Assembly: GCA_947568835.1 (NCBI GenBank)
Contig: OX387605.1
Span: 8,870,418 to 8,934,417 of the forward strand
Origin: Protonemura montana
Taxonomy: Eukaryota; Arthropoda; Insecta; Plecoptera; Nemouridae
Length of the DNA stretch: 64,000 nt
Reading direction: 5' to 3'
In this document: positions 12,423-24,381 of the stretch, piece after piece
Numbering within the stretch: the first letter of the stretch is position 1
Layout: every line of letters begins with the position of its first letter
The notes under the pieces: generated by a model
Databases searched by the model: none
What the model was told of the DNA's origin: nothing
Seen by the model: only the letters and a program-made list of their open reading frames with translations
Translations under genes and position numbers: made by a program

Positions 12423-14174
12423 ATGAATGAGAAGAAGGAGTTGAAAATTGTAAATGAAGATGTCGAAATAACATCCCCAAGAAAAGTGGCTAATTTGTTT
12501 AATAAGCACTTTATTATATCTGCCGCTAGCGCAAGTAACACCATCCCATTGGTGAAGACCGCAATAACTTCTAATAATAACTTTTTCTTATACCCTGTGA
12601 CTCTAAAGGAATACCACGAAATTATGGAAAAAATTACAAAAAAACGGACAGCAGGTTATGATGAGGTTCCACCTAACATATTGAAAAATGCTGCTGTATA
12701 TTTAGCGGAACCTCTTATATACATAATAAACACTTCGTTCGCGACAGGAGTCTTCCCTGAAGCATTAAAATTGTCGATTGTTTGTCCGATATATAAAAAG
12801 GGTGACAAAACAACACTGAATAACTACAGGCCAATAGCACTCCAATCTGTATTCTCAAAACTACTCGAAAATGCGTATTGTGCTCGATTAGTTGCATTTT
12901 TAGAGAGGTATGGGTTATTAAGTGAATGCCAACATGGTTTCAGAAAGGATAGATCCACTACGACTGCAATATCAAATTTCGTAAATCGATTAATGTCATC
13001 CATGCAAATGAATAGCAGGAATTACGGTATTTTCTTTGACTACACAAAAGCGTTTGATTTGGTAAATCACGACTTGCTATTAATGAAACTACAAGGTATG
13101 GGCATCCGCGGAGTGGCTAACAATTGGGTTCAAACATTTCTTAGAAATAGAAAACAGGTAGTGAAGATAACACATCAAACAATAGGAGTCACTTATTCTG
13201 ATGAAGAGGTAATAAATGTAGGCGTGCCCCAGGGTAGTTCAATTGCTCCGATATTGTTCATAATCTACATAAATGAACTGGAAACTGCGGTGACAAAAGG
13301 CTCTCTGACTACTTTTGCAGACGACACCACAGTTCTCGTAAGTGAAAATGTTAGCTGCATAGTAGAAAATAGCAAACTGGCAGTAAATCAAATGACTGAT
13401 TGGAGCTTAAAAAATGAACTTAAACTCAACACTGATAAGACTGTAATTATTCGTTTTAATGACAAACAAGATGGCTATATGACACCACTTTTATATATGA
13501 ATGGGAAAAGCATTAGAGTAGTGGATGAGACGAAATTTCTCGGTGTGACAATAGACTATCGACTGAAATGGATAACCCACATAAATAATACTGCACAGAA
13601 AATATCGTCAGGGTGCTATTTAGTTAAAAGGATTTTAAAATTATGTAACTTCAGCACAGCAAAACTTGTTTATTTTGCATATGTCCATTCCAATCTCCTA
13701 TATGGTATAGTCTTGTGGGGTCATTCACCACACATTATTAAATTGTTTCGACTACAGAAGAGGGCCATCAAATACCTGGCTAATGCAAGCTATGAGCCGA
13801 CAAATCCAGGAGTGTATTTTAAAGATTCGACTAAGCCACTTTTTAAAAAATATGGAATTATGACATTACCATGCTTATATATTTTTACTATTGTGATGTA
13901 TGTTATTAATAATAAGTATTTAACCAAAGAAAGTAATGATAAACACCACGATTATACATTAAGGGCAAAGATTAACTTATATGACTTAACAACAATAAAT
14001 TACAGTAAAGGACCTATTGCATGTGGTGTGAAATTATTTAATCATTTACCAATGGATATAAAATGTAAAAGTAACGATAAAGATTTTTCAAGCAGACTGA
14101 AAAACTATTTAATGGGCAACTGCTTTTATTCTGTTAATGAGTTTATTAATAACGAGATTGTAAATATTGTGTGA
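12423..14174 (+). CDS. Non-LTR retrotransposon reverse transcriptase (jockey/CR1-like), 5' truncated
   Basis: Intact 583-codon frame for an RNA-directed DNA polymerase. Visible RT blocks are PIYKKGDKTTLNNYRPIAL, QHGFRKDRSTTTAI, FDYTKAFDLVNHDLL, VPQGSSIAPILF and the catalytic box TFADDT (about residues 299-304). The NELKLNTDKT and KFLGVTID thumb region follows, then the C-terminal RLQKRAIKYLA domain ending CFYSVNEF. There is no upstream endonuclease or ORF1, so the copy is 5' truncated and cannot move by itself. The 3' end is a TTA microsatellite (14219-14242), as in elements that end in simple repeats. Present only in the S3 SINE of the array, hence younger than the duplication that made the SINE-A units. 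Confidence 0.85.
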   Translation: MNEKKELKIVNEDVEITSPRKVANLFNKHFIISAASASNTIPLVKTAITSNNNFFLYPVTLKEYHEIMEKITKKRTAGYDEVPPNILKNAAVYLAEPLIYIINTSFATGVFPEALKLSIVCPIYKKGDKTTLNNYRPIALQSVFSKLLENAYCARLVAFLERYGLLSECQHGFRKDRSTTTAISNFVNRLMSSMQMNSRNYGIFFDYTKAFDLVNHDLLLMKLQGMGIRGVANNWVQTFLRNRKQVVKITHQTIGVTYSDEEVINVGVPQGSSIAPILFIIYINELETAVTKGSLTTFADDTTVLVSENVSCIVENSKLAVNQMTDWSLKNELKLNTDKTVIIRFNDKQDGYMTPLLYMNGKSIRVVDETKFLGVTIDYRLKWITHINNTAQKISSGCYLVKRILKLCNFSTAKLVYFAYVHSNLLYGIVLWGHSPHIIKLFRLQKRAIKYLANASYEPTNPGVYFKDSTKPLFKKYGIMTLPCLYIFTIVMYVINNKYLTKESNDKHHDYTLRAKINLYDLTTINYSKGPIACGVKLFNHLPMDIKCKSNDKDFSSRLKNYLMGNCFYSVNEFINNEIVNIV

Positions 14175-14249
14175 CTTTCCAATGTTATTTGTAATGACCA
14201 ATCTGGAAATAAAATGCTTATTATTATTATTATTATTATTATTTCATCA

Positions 14250-14527
14250 AGATCCACTTTTTATTTATTTATTAATGTTTTTAACAAAAATCATTGTTTT
14301 AACAATTAGTACACAGAAATAAATACATACATAGCCATAATAAAAATAAAGAAACACTTTAATACTTTACTCCCTTACCATGCCTGTATATGATTTTAAT
14401 TCTTTGATGCTGTAAAAGGCATTCTTGATTAAAACTTTTTTGATTTAAGTCTCAAAAATACAGGTTGTCTGCTTCGTAAAATCATTTGGCAGAGCATTAA
14501 ACAACTGTTGACCTAAAAACTGTTGAC
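14250..14527 (-). mobile_element. 3' end of a second non-LTR element, opposite orientation
   Basis: On the minus strand the sequence reads GQQLFNALPNDFTKQ, then after a stop KKVLIKNAFYSIKEL. This matches the extreme C-terminus of the neighbouring reverse transcriptase (KLFNHLPMD ... NCFYSVNEF). A 3' UTR and A-rich tail follow, abutting the TTA tail of the plus-strand element. The two fragments are convergent. Confidence 0.7.
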
Positions 14528-14979
14528 ACTCATTCACCGACGCCATTAGACCAGTGTCACATGGCCTAATGTCAAAACAGTGCGTCGTTCAACAACACAA
14601 ATCAATCAATCATAAAGCAGTCAGCATGACTTCTCGTATTCGTATCGGTGAGGTAAGCCAGAAAATGCTATAACCTGTACAGCCTACTTCACCTTCACCT
14701 TCCTCAAGTCCTATACTACACCTAGCGGGAGTATGCAAATCTAGAAATTAGGAAACTGGATGTCAAATACGATTTATTTGTGAGATATTGTATTCTGCTA
14801 GGATAGTTATTTGGTTCATTACATTAAAAATGCATGTTTTATTTATGATTCTTATTTAGATCGATTTTTGAAAGTACACATAAGTTTAAGTTAAGATTTC
14901 TAAAATACAAAGAAGTATTGAATAATTCAAACGCTACTTGTATACCACTTTTAGGTTCACGTGAATAACCGGTAATTAT

Positions 14980-17434
14980 TTACAACAAACATTTAATAGT
15001 CAGGACGAAGGTTGCAAGGATGCAGGACGCGAGTGACCCGCAGTTCACAATCTTCACAAAGAGATGCCATTGGTTTGGTCCCTTTTCTTCAGCAATTCTA
15101 ACGTCAACTACAGTTGCGTCACCCTGTCACGGAGTAAAGAAGTATTAGCATTTGATTGGCTGTAACGTGGTTTACCTTGACCATAACATACCTTCGGCTC
15201 TGATACAACCAAGTTTGAATAGTTTTTGTCAAAACTATTGCTTAGGTAAGATAAAGTTGTCTTAAGTCTAAGAAAATAATACCTTGGGCTCTACTTCTCT
15301 CATGAGAAGCATCTTTCCAGGGCGAGTTCCTAGGACTCCGTTGACAACGCCAGCGACCCATAGTGGGGGGGAACTCGAGGTCGCGTCCAGCTTCCGCACG
15401 ATAAACGTCATGATTAAAGTAAACCCGGCCATAAAGAATGAGTCCCGGTGGAATTGCACTAGAAAGAAGATGCTGATGCTCAATACATGTTTGTGTTCTT
15501 TAATGCAACAAATTTCGAGGGTTTTACATACCAACTAGAGGGACGATGTCCCCATTAGGAGGAATTCGAAAGTGGATGTGCAGGAGATACGAGCAGTGGC
15601 AGAAGATATTGACACAGATTAGAGCGAGTCGCTCAGCTGATCTAGTCCCCAGTATAAATGTAATCCATGTAAGACCGGTCGATACTAAAATAAATTAAAG
15701 ACAGTACAGTGCGTACAGTTGAAAAGCTAAGCTGATGGCAAGCATGGATTTCCATACAAGCCTTCAAATACCTATGGCCGGCACGATGACGCCAGCTATA
15801 CCCTCTCCGGAACGTCTCCTGAAGGTCAGAGAAATGACCATTTTCGATAGGGATTTACTGCCGTCTTCGAGGCTGTCGACCTGTTCGATGGTGGCGTTGA
15901 GAAGCTTCCATTTCGAGTTCGGTCTATAATATGATCTCGATATCTAGATGTTATGTGAAAATACATTACTCAGTAAGTGATAGTCGAAGTCTTCTATCCT
16001 GCATTATATCTGATTATTATCCCCCACCTTGCGTTATTTTGAGGATTTTTTGAGGAAAAATCTGAGGAAATGAGTCTCTTTGTTGATACTCTACCTCCCT
16101 TCTTTGGTGGCTTTTGAAGAATACTACGGCTGGAGTTCGAGACTGAATCGAAATTTTGCAGGTGTTTTGGTCAAAGGGCCATCTTCGTATGTCGGTGACG
16201 CACGTGGCTAGGAACTTAAACGGGACCCAACCATTGATAAATCCATCGCTTTCCAAACTTAATGGGTAGTTTTTCGTGTCATGAGCCGTGAACCGATTGC
16301 CGACTCTGTTGATGCAATTCATAAAAAAAAATGACATAATAGAAGTATGAAGAATTAAATCCGCATTTAGGATGAAATCTGATTTAAATTGCAAACGCTT
16401 GCAATGCGCTGGGTATTTTATTATTAACAACACTACAACCGTCTCAAAAATTGATGCCCAAACGCGGACTCGAACCCCGATCGGGAGACGGTTGTAGTGT
16501 TGTTAATAATAAAATCCGCATTTATCTCCTATTCTTGACTACGCCGAGATATCAGATGGAAAAACATCACAAATACACCGAGATGATATTACTGGTCTTC
16601 AATATACATTTTTTGCAAAATAACAGCAAAAACGTTTATATTGATATCATTAGATGAACCGAAAGGACAAATGATCAAAGGAAAGTAGTGTTAATTTCTC
16701 ATTCTCTGTATAAGCTTTCCAGCCTTTTACGTTTCCATTCTGCATACAATTTTTTGAGACCTTCTTTGTTTATCATAAAATCGGTGCATCTTACAATTCT
16801 TGGAACTCGTAAGGAGGAGTCCAAATATCTTCAGTGGGAATACTTAATTCATCGATGCCGTAAAATTCCGTTGCGTTCCATGCCAAAGTTACGTCGGTCC
16901 AGTACTAAAAACACACACACAAACACAACTTTTAAAACTACATGATACTTTATTTGCTCTTCTTCAAATTATAAGTGAATGTTACTTACGACAAACATAA
17001 AGCCAGTAAGTTGCACGGCATGTAGAAAATCATACTGTAGGTCAAATCAAAAATGACAAATCAAGACAGACTAATCAAGGGAAAAAATATCATAACTTAT
17101 TGCAGGAAAGCAATACTTGCGAAAATCAAGTGCTCCGCCAAGATATTGATAGAAACCCTGGTTGAAGTCGAATTCTTCCCAAATGGCTGAACATTTTTGT
17201 CGTAATCGCAAAAGATTTGTTCTTTCAACCTGTGCGTTGTTGTTTGGACGCCGTCGACGTCAGCGCAGGCTCCGTTGCCTAAAAGGCAAGAAAATGTTGC
17301 CGTCCCGGTTGGCTTGAAAATCCAGTGTCTACAACTATTGGTTCTCAAAAATGACTTCTTAATTACTTACTTGCGCTAGGTCTGATTACCATGTACAGTG
17401 CAGCAGCGAATATGAATGTGCTGGCAGCACCCAT
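14980..17434 (-). CDS. Divergent nicotinic acetylcholine receptor-like subunit, gene A2
   Basis: Predicted 410-residue Cys-loop subunit, close paralogue of A1. Exons: 17371-17434, 17121-17278, 16990-17034, 16795-16904, 16095-16305, 15772-15943, 15532-15684, 15283-15458, 14980-15123. All lengths equal those of A1, and the frame is open throughout. The signal peptide is the same as A1. The Cys-loop is CVTDIRRWPFDQNTC. Intron 2 also starts with GC (TTC/GCAAGT). M2 contains ERLALICVNIFCHCS. Intron 4 carries a 143-bp insertion absent from A1. Substitutions relative to A1 are spread over the extracellular loops, for example YWTDVTLAWN against DWSDPTLAWN in exon 4. Probably functional. Confidence 0.85.
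16369..16511. mobile_element. 143-bp insertion with 12-bp target duplication and tRNA 3' half
   Basis: The insertion interrupts intron 4 of A2 relative to A1. It is bracketed by aaatccgcattt at 16357-16368 and 16512-16523. It contains a perfect 31-bp inverted repeat (16415-16445 against 16485-16515, the right arm running into the target duplication). The loop holds a tRNA-like T-arm and B box on the minus strand (ggggttcgagtccgcg). The target duplication points to retroposition or transposition. Confidence 0.7.
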
Positions 17435-18240
17435 TTTGCTGCTACTGGGAGGCGATGGCTGATAATTATTAACTTACTGCAATTGGGGCTTTGGAAGAGA
17501 TCAAATTTCTGTAAGTTGATAGGAATGAAGCTAGCATACGCCTACACGATGACATGTAGATCTTCGTTTTGAAGATATCACCTTACTGCCAGAGCGTTAA
17601 TCTTGAACTGTCATCGCGAAAATGCCAGCCAAATGGTATCAATGGCGATAAAAATGGAAGATGATATTGCCTGATGTCATTATCGAGTTGAGTGTTAAAA
17701 AATGTCAGTTCGTTTTTTTTCGCAGATCACTCCTATTTGAAACTGGTTTGCTCCTTATTAATTTGTATTGATGCTAAACTCAACGTTTGATCTAAATTTA
17801 TTGCAATTTAATGTCGGTTTGCAAGTGAAGTAAATAACTGGCCGTTAACAATTAAAAAACCTTCTGATTGGCTGTTGCCAAGCAAATAACAAATCAGCAG
17901 ACTGTTAGGTTTTAAATGGACCTGTTAACAACAGCTGCTGCAGTTGCTGCAACATCCTGCGATGTCCTGCAACGTGGTCTACCCTGGTCAAAAAGTACTT
18001 TAGGAAAATAAATTACCGATTTTTATTATTCTTGGTTGATACATTTTCTCGGTCTTGTTCCTTTCACAATTGATAATCACAGCTCACGCTCGAGGCGAAA
18101 TCGAGATGCTGCAGGTGTGTTGGTCGTCGTGTTCTTTTCGTATCGTATTATCGACAAATGTACAAAGGTAAAAACCTCAATTATAATTGGTTGTTTATTT
18201 TGTTGTTTCTTTTAAAAAATAACCAATATTTTATCAAGTT

Positions 18241-18723
18241 TTTCTTTTATTAATATTGTCATACATAACACGACTATTAACAATATCATATTATTTCCAA
18301 AAATGAACCAAATACTTTTTCTTTTGTAATTGATCTTATTATCTAACTCGGACAAATACTAAAAGGTCCGCAAAAAAAAGATACTTTATTCAGTAGGGAA
18401 AAAAATCTAGGCATTATTCTAAAATTAATAGTTTAAGATATGAGAACACTTTATCTGCATCGACATCGAAGACTTGAAGAATGTATTCAAAGGGTCGGTT
18501 TTTCAGTGGCTCATTGATAAGTCAGTTACAGGGCGTTTACAAAAGAAACATCTTCTTAATCGATGTAAAAAAAAAAAAAAAAAAACATATAAAAGGTTTG
18601 TTGGGTTCTTAATGAACCACTGAAAACGGGGGCTATTTCAATAAAAGAAACTCGCTATCAAGAGTTGTGGTTTTAACAAAACTAAACAGGTTAGGTTACT
18701 TATATAAAGAGAACAAACATTCC
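18241..18723. other. Spacer between A2 and B2, repeated at 23910-24370
   Basis: Non-coding spacer with a poly-A run (about 18567-18584). Homologous to the spacer right of A3, which marks it as part of the duplicated block. No gene was seen. Confidence 0.6.
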
Positions 18724-21569
18724 TTAGATATACGCGGACAAAAGGTTAACATAGATCAAAATATAGATTAAAAAAGTCGCACGATCAAGCAAAACCGCAA
18801 AGTGTAGCCATCTTTTTGAACTGCCCGACGAACCGACGAGTTCAGCGACGCTGGCGTCGTCGCTGTCGACGGTGGTCACGAGGCTCTGAAGAGATAACAT
18901 TTCACAGTTAATCAACCAAAGGGAGCAAATTGTCTACTCTCAAATAAGTGTGCTTACCTTTGTGTCGACTCCACCGAGCAGAAACACCCGTCCAATGTGT
19001 GAGATGAGGACGCCGTTGACTACCGTGGAAATCCAGGAAGGGGGCTCGCTCTTGGCGACTACCATCCTCCTTACCGCGAGCGTTATAATAAGGGCCATGC
19101 CAGCCATCAACAGCGAGTCTCGGTAAAATGTCACTGAAAAGCATTCTATACGTTTTTTTTCTATCGTTTCTTACTTTGGAGTACAAACTTAGTAAAAAAA
19201 CTTACAGATGATGAGTGTGTTTTCCCCGTTGGATGGCAGGAACAAATTAAGATATTCCAGGTACAGACGTAGGACCAGGATGTCCAGCAAGTTTATAAAG
19301 ATTCGTTCGTTGGCGTGGGGTTCTAACCAAAATACGCACAATGCTAGCATTGCCAAAACTGCAAATGAAAAGCGCGTTTAGAATATCGTCCTTCTACGAA
19401 CTAAACATCTCACATTGACTCTGTCAATTTGTTCGCCCCGTCGACGCTAGGCCAATAATTAACACACTATGATCCCCCGCAAGCGTTCAGAGATGCTAAC
19501 ATCAAATCTCTAGGGCTATTACAAAAAAAAAGGAATTCAGAACATATCTTAACGGCAATTGCACAGATTAGGACAAAAAGAGTACATGGTATTTAATTCA
19601 GAGCTTATTAGTTAATCACATTTAACAAATATTTAAAGCACCAAAACATTAATTATCGGAATCTTATCAAATGCCTTCAATACAAATTTGAGATGCATTT
19701 CTGTATATGCCGTAGGTGATCATCAGACCAAAAAAAGCCACGCCGTTTTGTTCATACCTATATTTTTTTATTTACATTTAGATGAGACGAATTCTAGGAG
19801 AATATTCACCTAAAGCAGGAATGAAGACAGTCGCCGCTCGACCTCCTCTATGGCGCGCAAGGATGAAGTTGTATGATACCCAAAGATAGGACTCGTTATT
19901 GTATCTTGTCCAATTGTGACGGTTCACAGTTGTCTTCGTCAGCTCCCAGTCACGATTTTCAGAGTATTCAGATGTGGTTATCTTGAGAATTCAGTTTTAT
20001 TTTATATTTGAAAGGTATTTTCAGCCAAATATTAACTGTAAAGTAAATGCACAGTAGAAAGGCAAAAAACTTTTGTGCAAAATCTAATATTCCTCACCCC
20101 TCGTCCGGTGGCGGCGAGCTTTATTTTGAAAAAGTTATTGCCTAGCGATCCCACGCGTAGGGAGCAGTTCTGTGAGTCGAACGGCCATCGAGTGAAGTCT
20201 GTATTAGTGCAGAATGTGCTGTAAGCTGTTGGTGAGATGCAGTGGACAACCCCGCTCGATGAGAGGCTACAACGCGTGGACGCGATTTTGGATTCAATAT
20301 CCGACGTAGAGGATCTACATACGGTGATATTATCATTTATTGGCCGTCCTTACAGACTACTTGTTGGCATGATTCTTACAAAAAAAATTTCATTTCACCT
20401 GTCGTATAATGAAACGTTGGGTACCCAGATATCTTTGGTGGTCACTTGAAGGCTGTCCAGATCGTCATACTCACTTTTATCCCATTTCAAGTGTTCGTCC
20501 GTCCATTGCTGGAGCAAAAATGTAATGTCGCAATTATTAGCATTTGTCACTATGACAAAACACAACGGAAGTTAAAATTAATACTTACAAACACCATCCA
20601 GCAATGGACTACAAATGTATTCGAGTGGTCGTCCTATAATAATAAAACAACTCGTAGTTAATTGAATTAACGAGTCTGTGTTTTAAGACGCTTTGAACTG
20701 GAAATCTTACGAATGTCAGAAACTTGAGCTGCATGTGCATGTCAACATCGGTGTAGTTGGTGTGGTGCATTACAGGTTGCACTGAGGGGTCGTAGTTGCA
20801 GAAGAGTTTGTTCCTCAACGACTGCGCGACCGATTTGGAGCCATCAGCGCACGGGCCGGTGTCTGTATCCACGAGCGGCATGGAAAACCAAACAATTTTT
20901 TAACTTTTTGTCGCATTGTTATGTCAGTTCGTTGAGTACTTAGGTATTTTTCCGTTGTAAATAACATATCATTGTAATATTGTTTCTCTTGTTTGTTTTT
21001 ATTTCCAAATCTTGTCTAAGTTACTTGTCTAAGTCTAAGTTACTTGTAAGTTACCAAGTAAGATAATAATATACTTTCTACATTAATTTAACACTGCAAT
21101 GTTATTACGTAATACCTATGAACTAGATATATAATGGACATATTTTAACTGTGTTTTTTTTTTATCTTAACTAGACATAATAATATAGGTACATATTATA
21201 GTTATTTGTTTATTTTCTTATTCTTTACCAACTAACGAGATACTATTTTCTTGTCTAGCTTGCCATATTGTAGAGGTTAAGTGGAAGAGCGGGGTAACCC
21301 GAACTTCGCCTCGTGTAAAAAAGACCAATAAATAAAGAAATAAAGAAAAATTACATCACGCGGTAATTTTATCAGGGTACAATGGAACGTGCTTCAAGTT
21401 TTACATAATATCAATATATTTTTGCGTTGAAATGCCCTTGTCATCTGTAATTAGTACCATTATTGCATTGATGGTCAGTCAAAATGTAAAGGGCTAAATA
21501 CCTTTTTCGCTTACCTGTAATGCCGATGTAGAACCAAAAAACCACTATTGGAGCAGTTTTTAGGTGCAT
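18724..21569 (-). CDS. Divergent nicotinic acetylcholine receptor-like subunit, gene B2
   Basis: Predicted 413-residue Cys-loop subunit, paralogue of B1. Exons: 21515-21569, 20711-20862, 20589-20633, 20399-20508, 20098-20314, 19810-19981, 19206-19358, 18958-19133, 18724-18885. Frames join cleanly and all introns are GT-AG. Exons 2-4 and 8 are almost identical to B1, whereas exons 5-7 and 9 have diverged. The Cys-loop again has 14 residues between cysteines (CTNTDFTRWPFDSQNC). M2 reads ERIFINLLDILVLRLYLEY, with Asp and Arg inside the pore helix. Exon 5 starts at the AG ending at 20315, by analogy with B1. Open frame suggests function, but the charged M2 makes channel activity uncertain. Confidence 0.83.
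20970..21352 (+). mobile_element. Retroposon insertion in intron 1 of B2
   Basis: Intron 1 is 652 bp here but 274 bp in B1, and the extra DNA is a single block. It ends with caataaataaagaaataaag, a poly-A-like tail typical of a retroposon 3' end, preceded by a non-coding 3' UTR-like stretch. No coding region remains. Confidence 0.5.
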
Positions 21570-21962
21570 GGTGTTTAGTTTTCTTGCCCCTAGTCAGCTA
21601 GCGCCTAACTAAAACTCCAACATTAACGCTGACAATCACTGATGCATACCCTCAACGCCCATGTAACTAAACTCGGGATCCTCCCCTAGTGACAGAGTTA
21701 TGTATGCCATTATGTTGTAAATCAGATCAATTTTCCTTGTTGAAAAAAATAAGTAATAAATAGTTAAAATGTGCATTATACACATTTTTGTCCTGCTATC
21801 AAAGGAAAATAAAGGCATTTTAGTGATCTGACTGATCACGCACTTACTCACAAATGCAAACATGAAATTGAAAAATAATAATAATACAACAGAATGGGGC
21901 TTATTTGGTCTGGCAGTTAACTATCCACCCAAATACTAACTGTCCAAAATCTTAAAGCAATA

Positions 21963-22412
21963 CCGAACGGTTTGACGTGTTAGTAACACCGGTTCTCAAG
22001 GGATCACCGAAGATACGCTCCACTGCGCTGAGTCAGGTATTGGATGGGTGACCATCATACACATGACCTGTTTTAAATTTGGAGAGAGGTTGGAGGGATG
22101 AAATTTAGTACAACAACTTCATTGCCCTCGCTTATCATCCTCTCGACAGCATGGATTTGTGGAGGAAACGTGCTGTTCGAGTTGTACCGTCTTTCGGAAG
22201 GGACGTTAAGCAGGTGGTCCCATTGGGGCTCTTCGACGGAAGTAGGCTAGGTACCGGCATTGAGTTTCCCCTCCTACCTTTTTGGCTAGGTTAGGTTCAT
22301 CATAATCTTCTTCAACATACACTCATTCACCAACGCCATTAGACCAGTGTCACATGGCCAACTGTCAAAACAGTGCGTCGTTCAACAACACAAATTAATC
22401 AATCATAAAGCA
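21963..22412 (+). mobile_element. 5S-rRNA-derived SINE, copy S4 (near full length)
   Basis: Uninterrupted equivalent of S3. It has the 5S-like head (ggttctcaagggatcaccga, then tattggatgggtgacca), the common body and the tail aacaacacaaattaatcaat. It lies downstream of pseudogene A3. Confidence 0.75.
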
Positions 22413-22773
22413 GTCAGCATGACTTCTCGTATTCGTATCGGTGAGGTAAGCCAGAAAATGCTATTACCTGTACAGTCTACTTCACCTTCACCTTCCTCAA
22501 GTCCTATTCTACACCTAGCGGGAGTTTGCAAATCTAGAAATAAGGAAACTGGATGTCAAATAAGATTCATTTGTGAGATGGTGTATTCTGCTAGGATAGT
22601 TAATTGGTAGATTTCAATAATAAATGCAAGATTTTATTATGATTCGTATTTATATTGATTTTTGAAAATACACGTGGGTATAAATTAAGATTTCTAAAAT
22701 ACAAAGAAGTATTGAATAAGTAAAACGCTACTTGTATACCACTTTTAGGTTCACGTGAATAACCCGTAATTAT

Positions 22774-23738
22774 TTACAACAAACATTTCATAGTCAGGAC
22801 GAAGGTTGCAAGGATGCAGGACGCGAGTGACCCGCAGTTCACAATCTTCACAAAGAGATGCCATTGGTTTGGTCCCTTTTCTTCAGCAATCCTAACGTCA
22901 ACTACAGTTGCGTCACCCTGTCACGGAGTAAAGAAGTATTAGCATTTGATTGGCTGTAACGTGGTTTACCTTGACCATAACATACCTTCGGCTCTGATAA
23001 AACCAAGTTTGAATAGTTTTTGTCAAAACTATTGCTAAGGTAAGATAAAGTTGACTTGAGTCTAAGAAAATAATACCTTGGGCTCTACTTCTCTCATGAG
23101 AAGCATCTTTCCAGGGCGAGTTCCTAGGACTCCGTTGACAACGCCAGCGACCCATAGTGGGGGGGAAATCGAGGTCGCGTCCAGCTTCCGCACGATGAAC
23201 GTCATGATTAGTGTAAACCCAGCCATAAAGAATGAGTCCCGGTGGAATTGCACTAGAAAGAAGATGCTGATGCTCAAAACATGTTTGTGTTCTTTCATGC
23301 AACAAATTTCGAGGTTTTTTACATACCAATTAGAGGGACGGAGTCCCCATTAGGAGGAATTCGGAAGTGGATGTGCAATAGATATGAGTAGTGGCATAAA
23401 ATATTGACACAGATTACAGCAAGTCGCTCAGCTAATCGAGTCTCCAGTATAAATGTAATCCATGTAAGACCGGTCAATACTAAAATAAATTAAAGACAGT
23501 ACAGTGCGTACAGTTGAAAAGCTAAGCTGATGGCAAGCATGGATTTCCATACAAGCCTTCAAATACCTATGGCCGGCACGATGACGCCAGCCACACCCTC
23601 TCCGGAACGACTCCTTAAGGTAAGAGAAATGACCAATTTCGATTGGAATTTACTGCCGTCTTCAAGGCTGTCGACCTGTTCGATGGTGGCGTTGAGAAGC
23701 TTTCATTTCGAGCTCGGTTTATAATATTTTCTTTCCAT
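22774..23738 (-). pseudogene. 5'-deleted nicotinic-receptor-like gene A3
   Basis: Only exons 6-9 remain (23567-23738, 23327-23479, 23077-23252, 22774-22917), all the same length as in A1/A2 and with intact splice sites. Exons 1-5 are gone: intron 5 is joined directly to upstream flank at about 23793, with the short homology ttct at the junction. Exon 6 also has TGA at 23703-23705 where A1 and A2 have the Trp codon of KWKLLN. The remaining exons are otherwise open, so inactivation looks recent. It cannot make a receptor subunit. Confidence 0.88.
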
Positions 23739-24381
23739 CTAGATGTTACGTGAAAATACATTACTTAGTAAGTGATAGTCAAAGTTTTCTTCCTTTTCGT
23801 ATCTTATTATTGATAAATGTACAAAGGTAAAAACCTCAATTATAATTGGTTGTTTATTTTTTTGTTTCGTTTAAAAAATATCCAATATTTAATCAAGTTG
23901 TTCCTTTATTACTATTGTCATACATAACACGACTATTAACTACATCTTATAGTTTCCAAAAATGAACCAAATTTATTTTCTTTTGTCATTGATCTTGTTA
24001 TCTCACTCGGACAAACATTTAAAGGTCCGCAGATTGCAGATACTTCATTCAGTGGGGAAAAAATCCAAGCCTTTCTTAAAAGTTTAAGATATCAGAGCAC
24101 TTTATCTGCATCGACATCGACGACTTGAAGAATGTATTCAAAGGGCTGGTTTGCCAGTGACTCATTGATTAGTCAGTAACAGGGCGCTAACAAAAAAAAA
24201 ATCTTCTTAATCGGTGTTAAAAAAAATAAAAACATATGAAAGGTTTTTTGGGTTCTTAATGAACCACTGAAAACGGGGATTATTTCTTCTTTGTCGGTGA
24301 AGGTATTGGGATAGTGATGGTGATGGCTGTCTTCTATACCGGCATTAATAGAACAAATCGATGACAATGTGTTTGTCGTAA

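Larger units (their letters stand above)
12058..14615 (+). mobile_element. 5S-rRNA-derived SINE, copy S3, split by retroelements
   Basis: SINE head and body occupy 12058-12383. The SINE tail (actcattcaccgacgccatt, then aacaacacaaatcaatcaat) resumes at 14528-14615. Comparison with S2 and S4 shows the two parts are contiguous there. The 2.1-kb interruption therefore entered an existing SINE. A 20-bp stretch of the SINE (cccttctaggctagtttagg) is repeated at the left junction (about 12343 and 12382). Confidence 0.75.
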
